Below, piece by piece: positions 23,397 to 35,500 of a DNA stretch of 64,000 nucleotides. The position numbers and the translations under genes are program-made. Numbering within the stretch: position 1 is the first letter of the stretch; each line of letters begins with the position of its first letter. The notes below the pieces were generated by a model. That model was not told the DNA's origin, searched no databases, and was given only the letters and a program-made list of their open reading frames with translations. Origin of the DNA: Nymphaea colorata (Eukaryota; Streptophyta; Magnoliopsida; Nymphaeales; Nymphaeaceae); assembly GCF_008831285.2 (NCBI RefSeq), contig NC_045143.1, positions 22,820,302 to 22,884,301 of the forward strand. Reading direction: 5' to 3'.

Positions 23397-23803
23397 TCAT
23401 CTTCGACCATTCCCTCCACATCTAGGTGGGTTTGTCTTTGCAACATCCACAACTATCATCCAACCATTAATGATCTGCAATAATAGAAACCATCAATTAT
23501 ATGCTCTTACAAACAAAACAGAACAATCACAGCAGTAAGACACAAGCAATACTTTTCCATTCATCTCTTTCAATGCAGCAGCTGCAGCTTCTTCTGAGGT
23601 ATATTCGATGAATCCATAACCTTTAGACCGTTTGGATATCTTATCCATGATAATTTTTACTGCAACCAACAGCATGTCATAAGGTGCATGGCAGGTAAAC
23701 TGGCCTTGTTACGAACAAAGAGCAGATATCATACCCTCAACAAGCTCACCAAAGCCCTCAAAAGCAGCACGTAAGGTTTTCTCAGACGTATAGAAAGACA
23801 GCC
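23397..23803 (-). CDS. single-RRM RNA-binding protein (organellar ORRM-like), three 3' exons
   Basis: Three minus-strand exons join cleanly. Exon a (23803-23735) gives GLSFYTSEKTLRAAFEGFG and LVE, the RNP2 strand and helix 1 of an RRM; it follows TGTATCAG and ends at G|GTATGA. Exon b (23659-23553) follows TTGCAG, opens VKIIMDKISKRSKGYGFIEY, which contains the RNP1 octamer, continues to KEMNGK and ends at |GTATTG. Exon c (23474-23397) follows TTGCAG and reads IINGWMIVVDVAKTNPP, ending at a TGA (23397-23399). Phases agree at both introns and there is no stop, so the RRM is complete apart from its first strand. Plant single-RRM proteins of this kind act in mitochondria or plastids, including C-to-U RNA editing. 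The upstream exon that should carry the targeting peptide and first strand was not found up to 25 kb. It may be a real gene or an intact-looking remnant. Confidence 0.7.
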
Positions 23804-24075
23804 CTGATACATGCACAACAATTGCATTTATCAATATGATATGTAATGCTCTGAATAGTATGATTTATAAAATGAATGGCTTCGTGCACATTTACCAGTA
23901 TGGGAAAAAGTTAACAGACTAGAGACAATTACTCGTTATAAAATCAAAGCCGAGACTCAAACCAAACAGAAAAGCTGCTAATCTACAGGAAAACTACATC
24001 AGCAACTGAAGATTGGCAGCCTGACAATCTAATCTACATACAAGACTGGGATAATATATCATGCAACTGCAAGCA

Positions 24076-24109
<34 letters not shown>

Positions 24110-25061
24110 GTTGGGGTTTGGTTCCATTCTGATGGCGAAACTACCCCCCACAATCCACCCTTTCAAGGCATTCGATCTGAAAAATCGGACGCTCCAAGTA
24201 ACACCCAAAAAGGTTCTCAACTGCAACATTCACTCTCTCTCTCTTTTCCCACTCCATCTTCCCCTTGCCCTCCCCCCTTTCTGTGCACAATCAACTGGGG
24301 CTCCACGACAGGATGCCAACAACTGGAATGGACACTAACAACCAAAAATCTGGTGCACATGACTACCTCCTCCTCCTTTCCGCCAAAAAGGGCACGCCCC
24401 TTTCTTCTTTTTTTTAATCTCAAAAACAGCTTGCGTTTTGTTTATTTGACATTAATGATGTTTTAAATTTCATCCAATGTTTTGCAAGCATGCCTCTCCC
24501 TTCTTCCCTCTTTCTAAAGGGCATGCCCGTTCATTTTACATAAAAAATCAAACTTCTTTGTTGGCTTCCATGTCTGCACTTTGCAAATCAAAGAATGAAG
24601 TTCTAGAGCATTTGTCCTTAGATGCCACAATTCTCAGATTATTTGGAGGTGGCCAATTTTGGCTTGAAAATCCAAAAGCACACAATGATCCCAGCCAGAA
24701 TTTGTCTTTCGCAATCGAGTTCAAAGTATCGCCCATATTTATGTTTATCATAATCATCAAATTCAAAGAATTAGCAAGATGAATGACCAAATTATTAAAC
24801 TAAAATGATTACAAACTATAATCAAGAAAGCAAAATGTGAAAAAAATTATATTTGCTGACATAGATGACTGAAAGGCCAAAGTTTTGCTAGTTATTAGTT
24901 ATTACACCAACAATGAGATCAGTTATTTGCAAACAGGGAATATGAACACAAAATATCATATATTTATTGAAATGAAAGTCCTCTGGTACATGAAAACATG
25001 GTGATCACATATTTGCATTCCAATAATAGTTGTTACGTGCAGCCAAGGGAGAGAAGAGAAG
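23804..25061. other. unassigned DNA with (TA)n tract
   Basis: It should contain the missing 5' exon of the RRM gene if the gene is whole, but I could not find it on the minus strand. A (TA)n tract lies at 24078-24105. The frames at 24111-24423 and 24477-24790 show no domain. Confidence 0.35.
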
Positions 25062-25306
25062 TGTTGACATATGGTGTATTGGGGTCACCTATCCGGGTCT
25101 GGATCTGGACCCGATCCAGTGTGTTACTGTTATGACCTTACTTAACCCATGTAAACCCTAATTTCTATAGGTTAATGAAAAGTTTACGAGAGAGAGTGTC
25201 TGGAGGCTAGTGGGCACCAGTCCTCACCCGTGGCTTTTTCCCTCTAGTTGAAGGGTTTTCCACATTAAATCCGTGTTGTTCTTTGTTCTTCTCGTTTACT
25301 GTTTCA
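25062..25306 (+). mobile_element. 5' LTR of copia B
   Basis: It runs from TGTTGACATATGGTG to CTGTTTCA, 245 bp, and is followed by a primer site. The same family is seen at 57393-57634 and 30244-30496 in reverse. Shared phrases include GGGTCTGGA, GCTAGTGGGCACCAG and TTTTTCCCTCTAGTTGA. Confidence 0.85.
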
Positions 25307-25309
25307 TCA

Positions 25310-25325
25310 TGGTATCAGAGCCAGG
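25310..25325 (+). other. primer binding site of copia B
   Basis: TGGTATCAGAGCCAGG lies 3 bp after the 5' LTR and is complementary to the 3' end of plant initiator methionine tRNA, the usual primer of copia reverse transcription. Confidence 0.85.
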
Positions 25326-26103
25326 TTCGTTCTGATTTTTCGAATCGTGCTGTGTCACTATTCATCTTGGACGGGAGATCCCGTATTATTGTTTGAGTGG
25401 AGATGCTCTGCTGCCGTGAGTCCCGGTGGAGGTTGCTTGTCGTCGCCCGCAGTTGTATCGCTGGATGCCCGCCCGACGCCAACTATCCCAACTCTGCCGC
25501 CTCCGTTTTTCCTTTGTTGTCGCCTGAATTCTGACCGTCGCCTGGTTCTGGTCGTCGCCTGAGCTTCCTACTGCCTGCGCTTAAGCAGCTCTCGTTGTTG
25601 CCCAACATTCCCGCCTGGTCGCCCGACGCTCTGCTCCTCCAAGCGTCGCCTGACACCCAACGCCTGGTCGCCCGACGCACCTCTCCTCCAAGCATCGCCC
25701 GACTCACTGCTCCTCTACCCAGCTCTGCCTTGTGTTGCCCAGCTCCTGTTTTGACAGGTACTGCTCCGTCGTTCTATTGCTTCTCTGACCTCTGTCGCCG
25801 TCTTCTGTTCCCTGGCGGTCTCTGTCATTTCTCCCTGTTGACTGTTGCCAGTTCTCTGCCGCTGGTTTTTGGTGTCGCCCGTGCTCCCTTTGTTGCCACC
25901 AGCATCGTCGTCCAGCATCGTTCTTCCTGTTGCTCAGCTCTTTGTCGTTCTTCCTACTGCTGCCAGGGGTGTCTTTGCCTGGATCATTGTTGGATTGTTT
26001 TTGTTTAGTGGCTGGTGTTGGGGGACGCCTGTCACTGCCTTGCTTGTCGCAGCTTCTGCACAGTTGTTCTTGTTTTTTCTCTCTGCAGTGTTGATTCGTG
26101 ATC
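25326..26103 (+). other. copia B leader with repeated TCGCCYGA phrases
   Basis: This is the GC-rich untranslated leader between primer site and gag. Phrases such as TCGCCTGA, TCGCCCGA and TGCCCAAC recur between about 25440 and 25740. A related stretch sits at about 38395-38480. Open frames through it on either strand (up to 221 codons on the minus strand) have low-complexity composition and no domain. Confidence 0.6.
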
Positions 26104-27283
26104 ATGGCTGCATCATCCTCCTCTACTGCTACCTTCAATGGTCCGCTGCTATGACTATGGGATCGCAGGTCGAGGCAGAATTGCTTATATAAACGGGAGG
26201 AAGATTGAACCGACTGAGACGAATGTTGCTTTGGGACACATGGTTTCTTGAGGACAACCAAGTTAAGACTTGGATTGTCAACTCTTTGTCCCCCGAGATT
26301 CAACCCTTTATTCTTCGCAAGAGGACTGCGAGGGATATGTGGGTTATACTTGAGCAGATGTATGGCCAAAAGAAGAAAGTTGTTCGAGTGTATCAGTTGA
26401 TGAAGGATATCTATTCTCTACGGCTAGGTGAACACTCTGTAGCAGATTTCCATGCTGCCTTGAAATCTAAGTGGGAGGAACTTGACTACTACTCTGATGA
26501 CACTTGGGATTGTCCCCAAGTTCAGGTGCGTCATTTAGCCAAAGGGAGAATAGAGTATTCCTATTTTTAGGAGGGTTGAATGATGACTTTGAAGGTATAA
26601 GGAGTCAAATCCTTAATTCTGACATACTACCTAATATTGAAGATGTTTACTCTCGTGTAGAGGTTGAAGAGCAACGACGCCTTGTGATTACTGGAAAAAA
26701 GGGGGATCACATCTCATATAATGAGAGGTCTGCCCTTGTTAGCCGTGGTCCTGTAGGAGCTGCCCGACCTCCTCGCAAGTGCACTCACTGCAAGAAGAAT
26801 GGTCATACAGTGGATTATTGTTGGGTCCTCCATCCAAAAAAGAAGAATAGTCAAAGGAAACCTTCCAGTGGAAAGAAATCTACTTCTGATGCTACCAACT
26901 CTAGTGGAGGGAAAGTCTCTATCTCAACTGAACAGATTCGTGAGCTCCGTGCTTATCTAAGTCAGATTGATGTTAGCCAGGCCGAAGTGTCAGATGATGT
27001 GAAGGTTAACTATGTTCTGACCATTTCTGGTGAAAAAGGTAATTCTTGTATGGAAGAATGGATTGTTGACAGCAGTGCCACCCATCACATGACTGGCAAT
27101 CCTAAGCTCTTTCATGAGTATAAGTTATCTTCTGGAAAAGAACATGTTTCTATTGCCGATGGTTCCTTTACCTCTATGGCAGGAAAATGGAGTCTTTCTT
27201 TGTTAAAACAACTTTTTAATGCATGGTGCCTTACATGTTCCTCATCTTCCCTTGAATATGTTATCTGTCAGCAAGATTACTAA
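26104..27283 (+). pseudogene. copia B gag and protease, broken
   Basis: The ATG at 26104 opens MAASSSSTATFNG as a gag start, but the N-terminal capsid part is deleted and stops follow. Gag resumes with VKTWIVNSLSPEIQPFILRK, WVILEQMYGQKKKV and KWEELDYYSDDTW; a frame change near 26530-26570 leads to FLFLGGLNDDFEGIRSQI. The zinc knuckle CTHCKKNGHTVDYCW is intact (about 26780-26825). Protease has WIVDSSATHHMTG, where the usual DSGA active site is DSSA. The frame is lost near 27210. Confidence 0.8.
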
Positions 27284-28090
27284 GGAATTGAATTGTGAAC
27301 TCATATTCTCTGCAAATCGTTGTGTTTTGTAGGACTTGGTGATAGGGAAGAAGATTGGGATTGGTTTGGTGTCTGAAGGCTTATATCGACTTAATATTCG
27401 AGTGGCCAATGCTCTTATGACAACAGTTAGCAGGACCGTGAAGAAAAGAGAAGTTTGTCTTCAATTATTTTTGTAATGGCATGAACGCCTTGGACATCTC
27501 CCTTTTGGAGTTTTGAAACAGTTATTTCTTGAGTTATGTTCTAGTTTGGACATATCTATGATATCTTGCGATGTATGTCAGTTTACTAAACATGTTAGCG
27601 CTTCATACCCTGTTTCCAACAGTCGTGCTAATGAAGTTTTTTCCTTGATCCATTCTGATGTGTGGAGGCCTTCGGGAATTCATACCCATTGTGGTTTTCA
27701 GTATTTCATAACATTTATAGATGATTACTCAAGAAATACTTTTGTTTACCTGTTGAAAAATCGTAGTGAAGTGCCTCATGTCATAGAGACCTTCATTCTT
27801 CTTGTGGAGAACCAATATGGTGGTTCTGTTAAGACCTTTCGGTCTGATAACGCTCGTGAGTATGTGTGTCAAGCTGATGAGGATTTCCTTTGAAAAAGGG
27901 GGATTGTTCATGGGACATCTTGTAGCTATACCCCTCTTCAAAATGGGGTCGCTGAGAGGAAAAATCGTCAGCTGCTTAATGTCACCAAAGCCCTCTTGTT
28001 TCAAAGGAATATTCCCAAACATTATTGGGGAGACGTTGTTCTTACTAGTACATACTTGATTAACCGCATGCCTACTCGTGTGTTAATTTA
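27284..28090 (+). pseudogene. copia B integrase, truncated
   Basis: Degenerate GKKIGIGLVSEGLYRL leads to the HHCC zinc domain (HERLGHLPFG, then CDVCQFTKH), followed by the core with SDVWRPSGI, FIDDYSRNTF, FRSDNAREY and, after a stop at 27891, [13 protein letters not shown]. All three catalytic acidic residues of the DDE triad (D of IDDY-block, D of SDNA, E of AERK) can be seen. The sequence breaks off at about 28090 in NRMPTRV, just left of the hAT at 28113. RT, RNase H and 3' LTR are not present. Confidence 0.8.
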
Positions 28091-28112
28091 CAGTTTTTTC
28101 AACACGTAAAAG

Positions 28113-30243
28113 CAATGTTATCACTGTCGTATCGTGTATCGGTCGGGCTGACCTATACGCTGTATCGTAACGTATCGCAAATGTATCGTAACGTATCGTA
28201 AAATTAATTTTTAAATTTGTAAAAAATATTAAAAAATTATAAAAAATAGAAAAAAAAATCAGAAAATTTCTAAAAAAACCCGAAAAAACTAGTAAAAATC
28301 AGAAAAATTCAAGAAAATGTATTTAAAGAAACATTCATCATTCATGTATATGAATTATGAAGTATGAACTATGAAGTATGCATATGAACAACACATTCCA
28401 AAATAAGAAATCAAACATTCAAAAATCAAAATAACATACTAAGCAGCCTAAGAGTATTCAATTACATCACAAGTCATAAGTTCAGAAGTCAAAACTCAAA
28501 ACATATTGACATAGTTTTCAAAACTCAAAACAAAAAGCTTCATCAATCGTCATCTGCATCATCATCTTCATTATCATTTTCATTTTCTTCATTAAGTGCT
28601 TCTTCCCCTCTGTTGCAAATGGAATGTCACCAACATTCCATTGCTCCCCCCAGCCTCTCCTTCTTCAATAATCCCTGTTGTTCCTTCAACGTTCAAAAAA
28701 TCAAGATCGTCCTCATCAAGTATTGCAGATGATTCTTCTTCAACCCAAGAATCTAATATATCAAAATGGTCAATGAAGATAGGATCATATTGAGTGTGAT
28801 GCTTCCTCGTAGATGTTGTTTCTAGTTACCTAACAAGAGAAAATTTTAACAAATTGTTAGAAATTAAAATATATATTAGAATTTGCTATTTCGTATATCA
28901 AAATACAAATGTTTACTTTTGTCTCAACTTCATATTATAACGAACATAAACAAGGTCATTCAACATTTTATGTTCCAGCCTATTCCTCTTCTTACTATGG
29001 ATGTGTTGAAATACACTCCAATTTCTTTCACATCCAGTTGCACTACATGTTTGGCTGAGGATTCTAATTGCAAGCTTCCTTAATTCTGGGCAATCAGGCC
29101 CAAACCTTTCCCACCACAAATCTAATAACAGATGGAAAGTAAAAATGAGATATAATAAATATATGAGAAGGAAGAATAGAAGCTAAACAACAAAAAGTAT
29201 AAGGTCTCTTTTTCTAATACCTGGACGCATATAAATATCCAATAGAAGGTCTATCTTCACTATCAACTAATCTGAGGACTTTCACTAGAGGTACACAAAT
29301 CTTCAATAACTGCACACATGATTCCCAAAAGTCAGCATCGAAGATGATATCCACAACTGTCGTAGCCTTTCTTTTATAGGCAGTGGATATGCAGCCCAAT
29401 CATCACTTGAAAACATCTGTCTAAGAGGATTTCTTTGCTTGACTATACCCTGCACAGTCAAAACATTTGTAGCAAACCGTGTTTGTGCAGGTCGAATCAA
29501 ATCAGCCCCATTTGTGAATTTCCTCATCATGATTATAAATAAACTTCGTGATTTCTTAGCATCTATGAACTGTCAACTTCATATCATCTCTTTCACCTAG
29601 ATCCAAGCACAAGATTTAGACAATGAGCAGCACATGGACTCCAATAAAATGTCTCATATCGTGTTGTTAACATTTCACCTGCAGCTTTATAATTTGCTGC
29701 ATTATCAGTGATAAATTGCACAACATTTTCAGGCCCAACTTCTTGTATAACTTTATCCAAAACCCCAAACAAAACATCAGCAGTCTTAGGAGTATCAGAC
29801 AAATCAACAGATTTTAAGAACATAGTACCAAGGGGGCAATATACAAGAAAGTTTACCAATGTTCAGTTCTTGATGTCTGTCCACCCATCTGCCATTACAC
29901 TGCATCCTGTAGCTTTCCAGCTCAATTTTAGTTCATCACAATATGTCTTGACATCTGTAACTACATTGTTGAGAATTTTACCTCACAATTTATGAAAAGA
30001 AGGCATTTTATACCCTCGGCCTACACTAGCAATGGCATCTGCTACAGGTTGAAAATGATAAGAGTTTGTTGCATTGAAGGGAATGGATGCATCATAGAAC
30101 CACCTTCCTATGGTTTCATCTGCTGCTTCAACAATATCTTTTGATTGCACGGCTATACGAATCTCAGGCTGAGCACCAGCAGCAGTATAATTGGGAAAAA
30201 AATTCTTGATCGAACCAGACATATTACTCGACCTCATAGTAGG
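28113..30243 (-). mobile_element. hAT transposon K, 3' two thirds, cut by copia G
   Basis: The + strand limit is CAATGTTATCAC at 28113, the same 10-bp TIR as the complete copy at 53879-54887. Then come subterminal CGTATCG/AACGTATCG repeats (about 28130-28202), an AT-rich tail and the transposase on the minus strand. From 28113 to about 28500 it matches the reverse complement of 54500-54887. The 5' end (BED finger and 5' TIR) is missing because copia G starts at 30244. The 22 bp between copia B's last match and the TIR (28091-28112) is filler of unknown origin. The 8 bp before the TIR is CGTAAAAG. Confidence 0.85.
28540..30240 (-). pseudogene. hAT transposase (DUF659 type), broken
   Basis: In minus-strand order: KNFFPNYTAAG and IGRWFYDASIPFNATNS (30200-30070), a stop, then the DUF659 core with FITDNAANYKAAGE and SPCAAHCLNLVLG (about 29600-29730), a frame break, RPAQTRFATNVLTVQGI (about 29430-29490), another frameshift to DADFWESCVQLLKICVPLVK and SIGYLYASR near 29225, and the dimerisation domain CSATGCERNWSVFQHIHSKK with RLEHKMLNDLVYVRYN (about 28920-29060). 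A last acidic exon follows an intron (donor GTAAAC near 28917, acceptor TTGTTAG near 28830) and ends near 28540. The region normally lying between SIGYLY and WWERFG, part of the catalytic insertion domain, is absent. It cannot make a working transposase. Confidence 0.85.
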
Positions 30244-30496
30244 TGTAGAAACACGAACACAGAGAAAAAGAATACGAAGAACACGATGTAACGTGGAAAA
30301 ACCCTCAACAAGAGGAAAAAAACCACGGGTGAGGAGGAGCTGGTTGCCCACTAGCCGCCAGACTCTCTCTCTCTTAAGATTTCATTACTCATAAGGATTA
30401 GGGTTACACGACTTAAGTAATGCCCAACAAGGGCTACAAAATGGATCGGGTATGGATCCGGACCCGGTCCCGAGACCCGTCTAACATACTTCAACA
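30244..30496 (-). mobile_element. 3' LTR of copia G
   Basis: 253 bp; on the + strand it runs TGTAGAAACACGAACAC...CATACTTCAACA. It belongs to the B/C LTR family (shared AACGTGGAAAAACCCTCAAC and GTTGCCCACTAGCCGCCAGA). The flanking 5 bp at the hAT side is GTAGG. The other LTR of this element is not in the window. Confidence 0.85.
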
Positions 30497-32580
30497 CTCC
30501 CCCTCAAGTTGGGCATACATATCAAACATGCCCAACTTGGATACATTCCTCTCGAACAAAATCAAGGATAGAGCCTTCGTTAGAACATCGGCGGTTTGGT
30601 CTTCAGACTTCATGTAAGGTTGGATTAATTCCTTAGCATCAATCCTTTCACAAATGAAGTGACGGTCAATCTCAACATGCTTTGTTCTGTCGTGTAGAAC
30701 AGGGTTGTTGGCTAAATTGATTGCAGACTTGTTATCACAGTACATCTTCATAGGTCCTTCAATCTTTATTCTAATATCAGTCAGCAATATTTTCAACCAT
30801 AGTAACTCTGACACTCCCATAGCAACGGCTCTATATTCTGCCTCTGCACTAGATCGAGAACATACATCATGTCTCTTGCTCCTCCATACGACAAGGTTTC
30901 CTCTCAAGTAGACACAATACCCTGTAGTAGACCGTCTGGTATCAGCACAACCTGCCCAGTCTACATCTGAATACCCCTCGATCTCTACAGTCTCTTGTTT
31001 GACGTACAAGAGTCCCTTGCCAGGATTTCTCTTCAAGTAACATAATACTCTGTCCACAGCCTTCAGATGTGCATCAGTAGGTGCATGCATGAATTGACTC
31101 AATACATTCACCGCAAAAGTGATATCTGGTCTCGTGAGGGTAAGATAAATCAACTTCCCAACCAGACGTTGATATCTTCCCTTAGCTTCTTCACAGAGCA
31201 GCTCTCCATCTCTAAGACTCAACTTGTGTCCGGTGTCAAGTGGGGTAGAAGCAGGTCTACACCCCAATTTACCAGTCTCTTCCAACAGATCTAATGTGTA
31301 TTTCCTTTGGTTTAGCACAAGGCTGGTACTAGATCTAACAATCTCAATACCAAGAAAGTACCTCAACTTGCCAAGATCTTTGAGATCAAATTCCGTAGCC
31401 AGTAACCCTTTTAACTTGATGATCTCCTCCTCATCACTACCTGTGACAAACATGTCATCCACATAGACAAGTAAAAGAGTGACCCTGCCCTCTTTTTTCT
31501 TCACAAACAGAGTGTGGTCTCCATTCCCTTGATTGTACCCATGATGTTGCATCACACGTCTTAGTCGTTCGAACCATGCTCTGGGCGACTGCTTGAGACC
31601 ATATAAGGTCTTTTTCAGCTTACAACATTTCTCTGGTTCTTCATATCCTGGAGGCATACGCATATACACTTCTTCTTCGAGATCACCATTGAGGAAGGCA
31701 TTCTTAACGTCAAGTTGGTACATCTTCCACTCCTTCATCACAGTTAGGGATATAACAACTCTAACAGTCTTCATTTTTGCAACGGGAGCAAAGGTCTCCA
31801 AGTAATCAATCCCATATTTTTGGCTAAACCCCTTGGCCACAAGACGAGCTTTGTATCTTTCAACACTTCAATCTGGTTTGTATTTGATAGTATACACCCA
31901 CTTGGATCCAACCAAGTGAGCCGCCTCAGGAATCTTCACAACTTCCCATGTCATGTTTCTTCTCAAGGCTTCCATTTCTTCTTGCATTGCATAAGTCTAC
32001 TTGGGATCACTTTGAACCTCAGCAACATTCTTGGGAATCATAGCCAAAGAAAGAGAAGATACAAAACATTTGTAGTCCTTGCTCAGTCTAGAATATGAAA
32101 CAATGTTACCAATAGGATGTTGAGTACATGACCTGACACCCTTTCGCAGGGCGATGGGAAACTCTTCACTAGCAATAACAGTCTGAATTTCTTCTTCAAC
32201 AGGTTGCTTCTGAGCATGACTTGGGTCATCCAGGGAAGGACTAACTGGATTGGGAGTAAAATTCTCACCACCTGTCATCTCATCAGTACAGACTCTTCGC
32301 CTAAAGTAAACTTGCCCAAACAGACGATTGCATTCCTCTCCTGCCCCAGTAGAACACTCTCCATTTTTCTCTTGTTCACGCACCTCAATAGAAGGACCAA
32401 CGGATTCACGCCTGTAGTCCAAAAAATCTGTAAACAGAATTTCCTGACTCGAAGAATACTCTTCCTTTGACACAGAATTCTCCCCCTGAAGAGGATTCTC
32501 ACCAAAATAGGAAGCATGTTCAAGGAAAGTGACATCTTTGGTAACATAGGCACGACCAGTGGAAGGGTCCCGACACTTAT
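30491..32580 (-). pseudogene. copia G pol: integrase tail, RT, RNase H
   Basis: Minus strand. From 32580 the frame gives the integrase tail (YVTKDVTFLEHASYF), a long linker, then after one TGA stop near 31868 an open frame of 449 codons (31840-30491). RT shows VAKGFSQKYGIDYLETFAP just upstream, LDVKNAFLNGDLEEEVYM, LYGLKQSPRAWF and the catalytic YVDDM; RNase H shows SDVDWAGCADTRRSTTGYC and SSAEAEYRAVAMG, ending KHVEIDRHF and ADVLTKAL. The stop codon lies in the LTR. Only a single premature stop interrupts the RT to RNase H part. The 5' part is removed by the gypsy LTR at 32581. Confidence 0.9.
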
Positions 32581-35500
32581 TGTCACACCCCGACCTTTTA
32601 ACCCTCAAACTATTTTTTTTTTTTCAAAACATAAAGCATCTAGGTGTGACTACCCAACAATTCAAATTGACGATGAGTCAAGCAAAACAAAACAATGGGG
32701 CGAACTTTCATTGATATAACCATTTTGTTTCCTACAAATTCACATCTATGTGCATGACCAAAAAGCCCCAAAATCAATAACATTGATGCCTAACAAAAAA
32801 AAGACATCAATAAACTCAAAACATGACGCGCCGGCACTACAAACGACAATCCCAAAACCACCCCAGTAGGACGTGAGTGACGCCATCCGCTCAACCTGTT
32901 GCCCCGGGTCCGCCAAAACTTGAAAAAGAAAACAACTGAAGGCTCAGCCTTCGCAGTATGGCAACAAGCCAGGAAAATGCCAAACCCACTCAAGTAAGGC
33001 TCAAATAAAGGGACAAATATCAACCCATCTATCGTCATGTCGCGTTTGAGTGCGACACGTAAAAGCCACTTGATGGCCACAATAACACAACATCAGTCAC
33101 ATGCGAAGCATGCTTAAACATAACACTTGCATTCATATCAATCACATATACTTCAGTCACATGCATTCTGTCAAACACATTGCATTTTCATTAACTTTAG
33201 TGCATTGTGCAACACAGGCACGTGCACACCGCGGGCGGCCTACAGCCGAGAGACAATCCCCGTGGTGGCCCATAACAGTATGTATCCATTTCACCCGCTG
33301 CAGCGGTAGAGCACTCATCCCTGGATGTGTGAAGTCCAAGGTGAGATACTCAGCCTTCCCTAGGACACCCAGGTTGGGAAGGCAGGAGCCCAACGCTCCA
33401 AGCACAACACACAACAGAACCCTGGGGCCTTGCACCGCCTGCGCTCTGACAGGCGAGACCAGTGGCAATCAAGGGGGACGTCTCCCAAACACATAGCCAC
33501 ATCCCACTGGCCTCTCATCTCTTAGTTATTCATTCTTATCATTACAGTTACACATTCACAAGATGACTGGCTAGCACACGAGGTTAGTACACTTCCCGAG
33601 TGCACCCACACATCCGATTACCTCCACATGAGGTCAATACATACAGTAACAGTCATTGCTAGCCGTCATACCATACGGGTACAACTACCCTCCAAAACAT
33701 CCATTTGCATCATTGCCCATGACAATGCATATGCAACAACATACACATTCATATCAATCATTACATCAATCCTCACATCAATAATGTCAATCACCTCTTT
33801 GAAAAACATAGCCAATCCACAGAGAGTAGTCTCAATCTGCGGTTGGCTCGTAGCTGTCCTATGCAGTTATCATTCTATGATGCTTTCTAATGCACAATTG
33901 GGGTCGAGGAGACACTCGACTCGATACCCCGCCTCATCTATCCTAAACAGATATCAATTCTAGCATGCACATGCCAATGCGTAACATTTTTAAAACGAAT
34001 GACTAATAATCTTTCTAACCCATTCATATCATGTAAGCAACATACACATACTCAATCACAAAACAGTCAATCAATTAACATCACAATCCTAGGATCCCTT
34101 GATCCTAGGAGCACCCAATCACACAATTGCCCCAGGCAGGAATTTGCCTGGAAAGTTGCCATACCTGTGGCGCGCTCACCAAATTCTTCAAAATGCTTCA
34201 AGCTTCGAACTCAAGGTCGACGGGATGTGCCCGGTGCACCTGCAAACATAAACAAGAATAAGGTTTCTACTAGATACCTACACCAATCAAACAGAAACGA
34301 ACATATACAAAAATAAAATCCTTGAGGCACGTGTCATCGCCTCAAGAGGGTATCGACAGGTAGTGTCGACCAATAAGCTCTCCAATAGGCCTCCTCCTTT
34401 ACGTCTTGACGTTGCCTCGAATTATCAAAGCCTTCAACCATCAATCAAACCGTCACTAATTCCTTCCTCAATAACGTTCTTTAAGTAAGACATCAACCTC
34501 AAGTCACATCCCAATACGCATATATCCCTAAATAACTTCATGATACACCCATTCACCGAAGTCTGCGCTACACTCCCTAAGACGGTTCTAAATCTTCCCC
34601 ACAACCTCACAATCTCTACCATGCTTCCCTAAAGCTTCGAAAATTAATCCATCATGCTTAAACGATCATTAAGTACATGAATCATCACTTTCCAACGCAA
34701 ATCCTAAGTTTCCCCCAAAAACAAAATTACTAACATGCGTCCCAAAATCATCAATTCTAAGCTCTAGCATGCTCGAACCATAATTATACATGCTTTAGAA
34801 GGTAATATTCATTATTTTGAGCTTGATTAGGTATTGCTCACCCCAAAACAAGCGTCCAAACTGCTACAACCCTTCTAGCAACCACTTCACACGTCCGATC
34901 AAGTGCCAATGCTCGAGATTGCTTGCTACCGCTGCTCACTACACGCCCTACTAGCTGGTGAGAGGGGAAAACGTCCCTAAACCGCAATCCAACCCCAAAA
35001 CGCCATGGAAAGAGTCAACACACGTCCAAAAAGGTTCAACACAAAATCTGTTGCTAACTCACGGTAGTAGTGGGAGAAAAAAACTGAAACGAACCAGAGA
35101 AAAGGGACGCTGACAGAGAGGAGAGACAGAGAGAGGAGGGGTTCGGTCAAGGGGGAAAACGGCCGTGGGGGTGAGAAAGAGAGGAAAAAGCAGGTAGGGG
35201 GAGTGCGAGTGAGTGAGAAGAGGGTCAGTGAGAAGAGGGTCGAGCGGTAGGAAACCAGCGGAAAAAGGGGAAAGAGAGTGGCGAGAGAGAAGAAAAAGGG
35301 ACGTGCGGCAGAGAAGGAAAAATCGCACGAGAGAGAGAGAGAGAGAGTTTACCAAGTCGCCGCCGCCGCCGCTGCCACCTCCGTCGCCGTCGCCGTTCCA
35401 GCCACCACCACCCGACCGCCACTCTCCTCCCTCTGCGCTGTCACGGGAGACCACCTAGAGACGACGAAGAAGGAAGGGAAAGGCGAGGGAGAAGGGCCTC

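Noticed and set aside
25483-26369. Minus-strand 221-codon frame and plus-strand frames over the copia B leader
   Set aside because: Low-complexity composition in the GC-rich leader, no domain, and antisense to the gag of the element.
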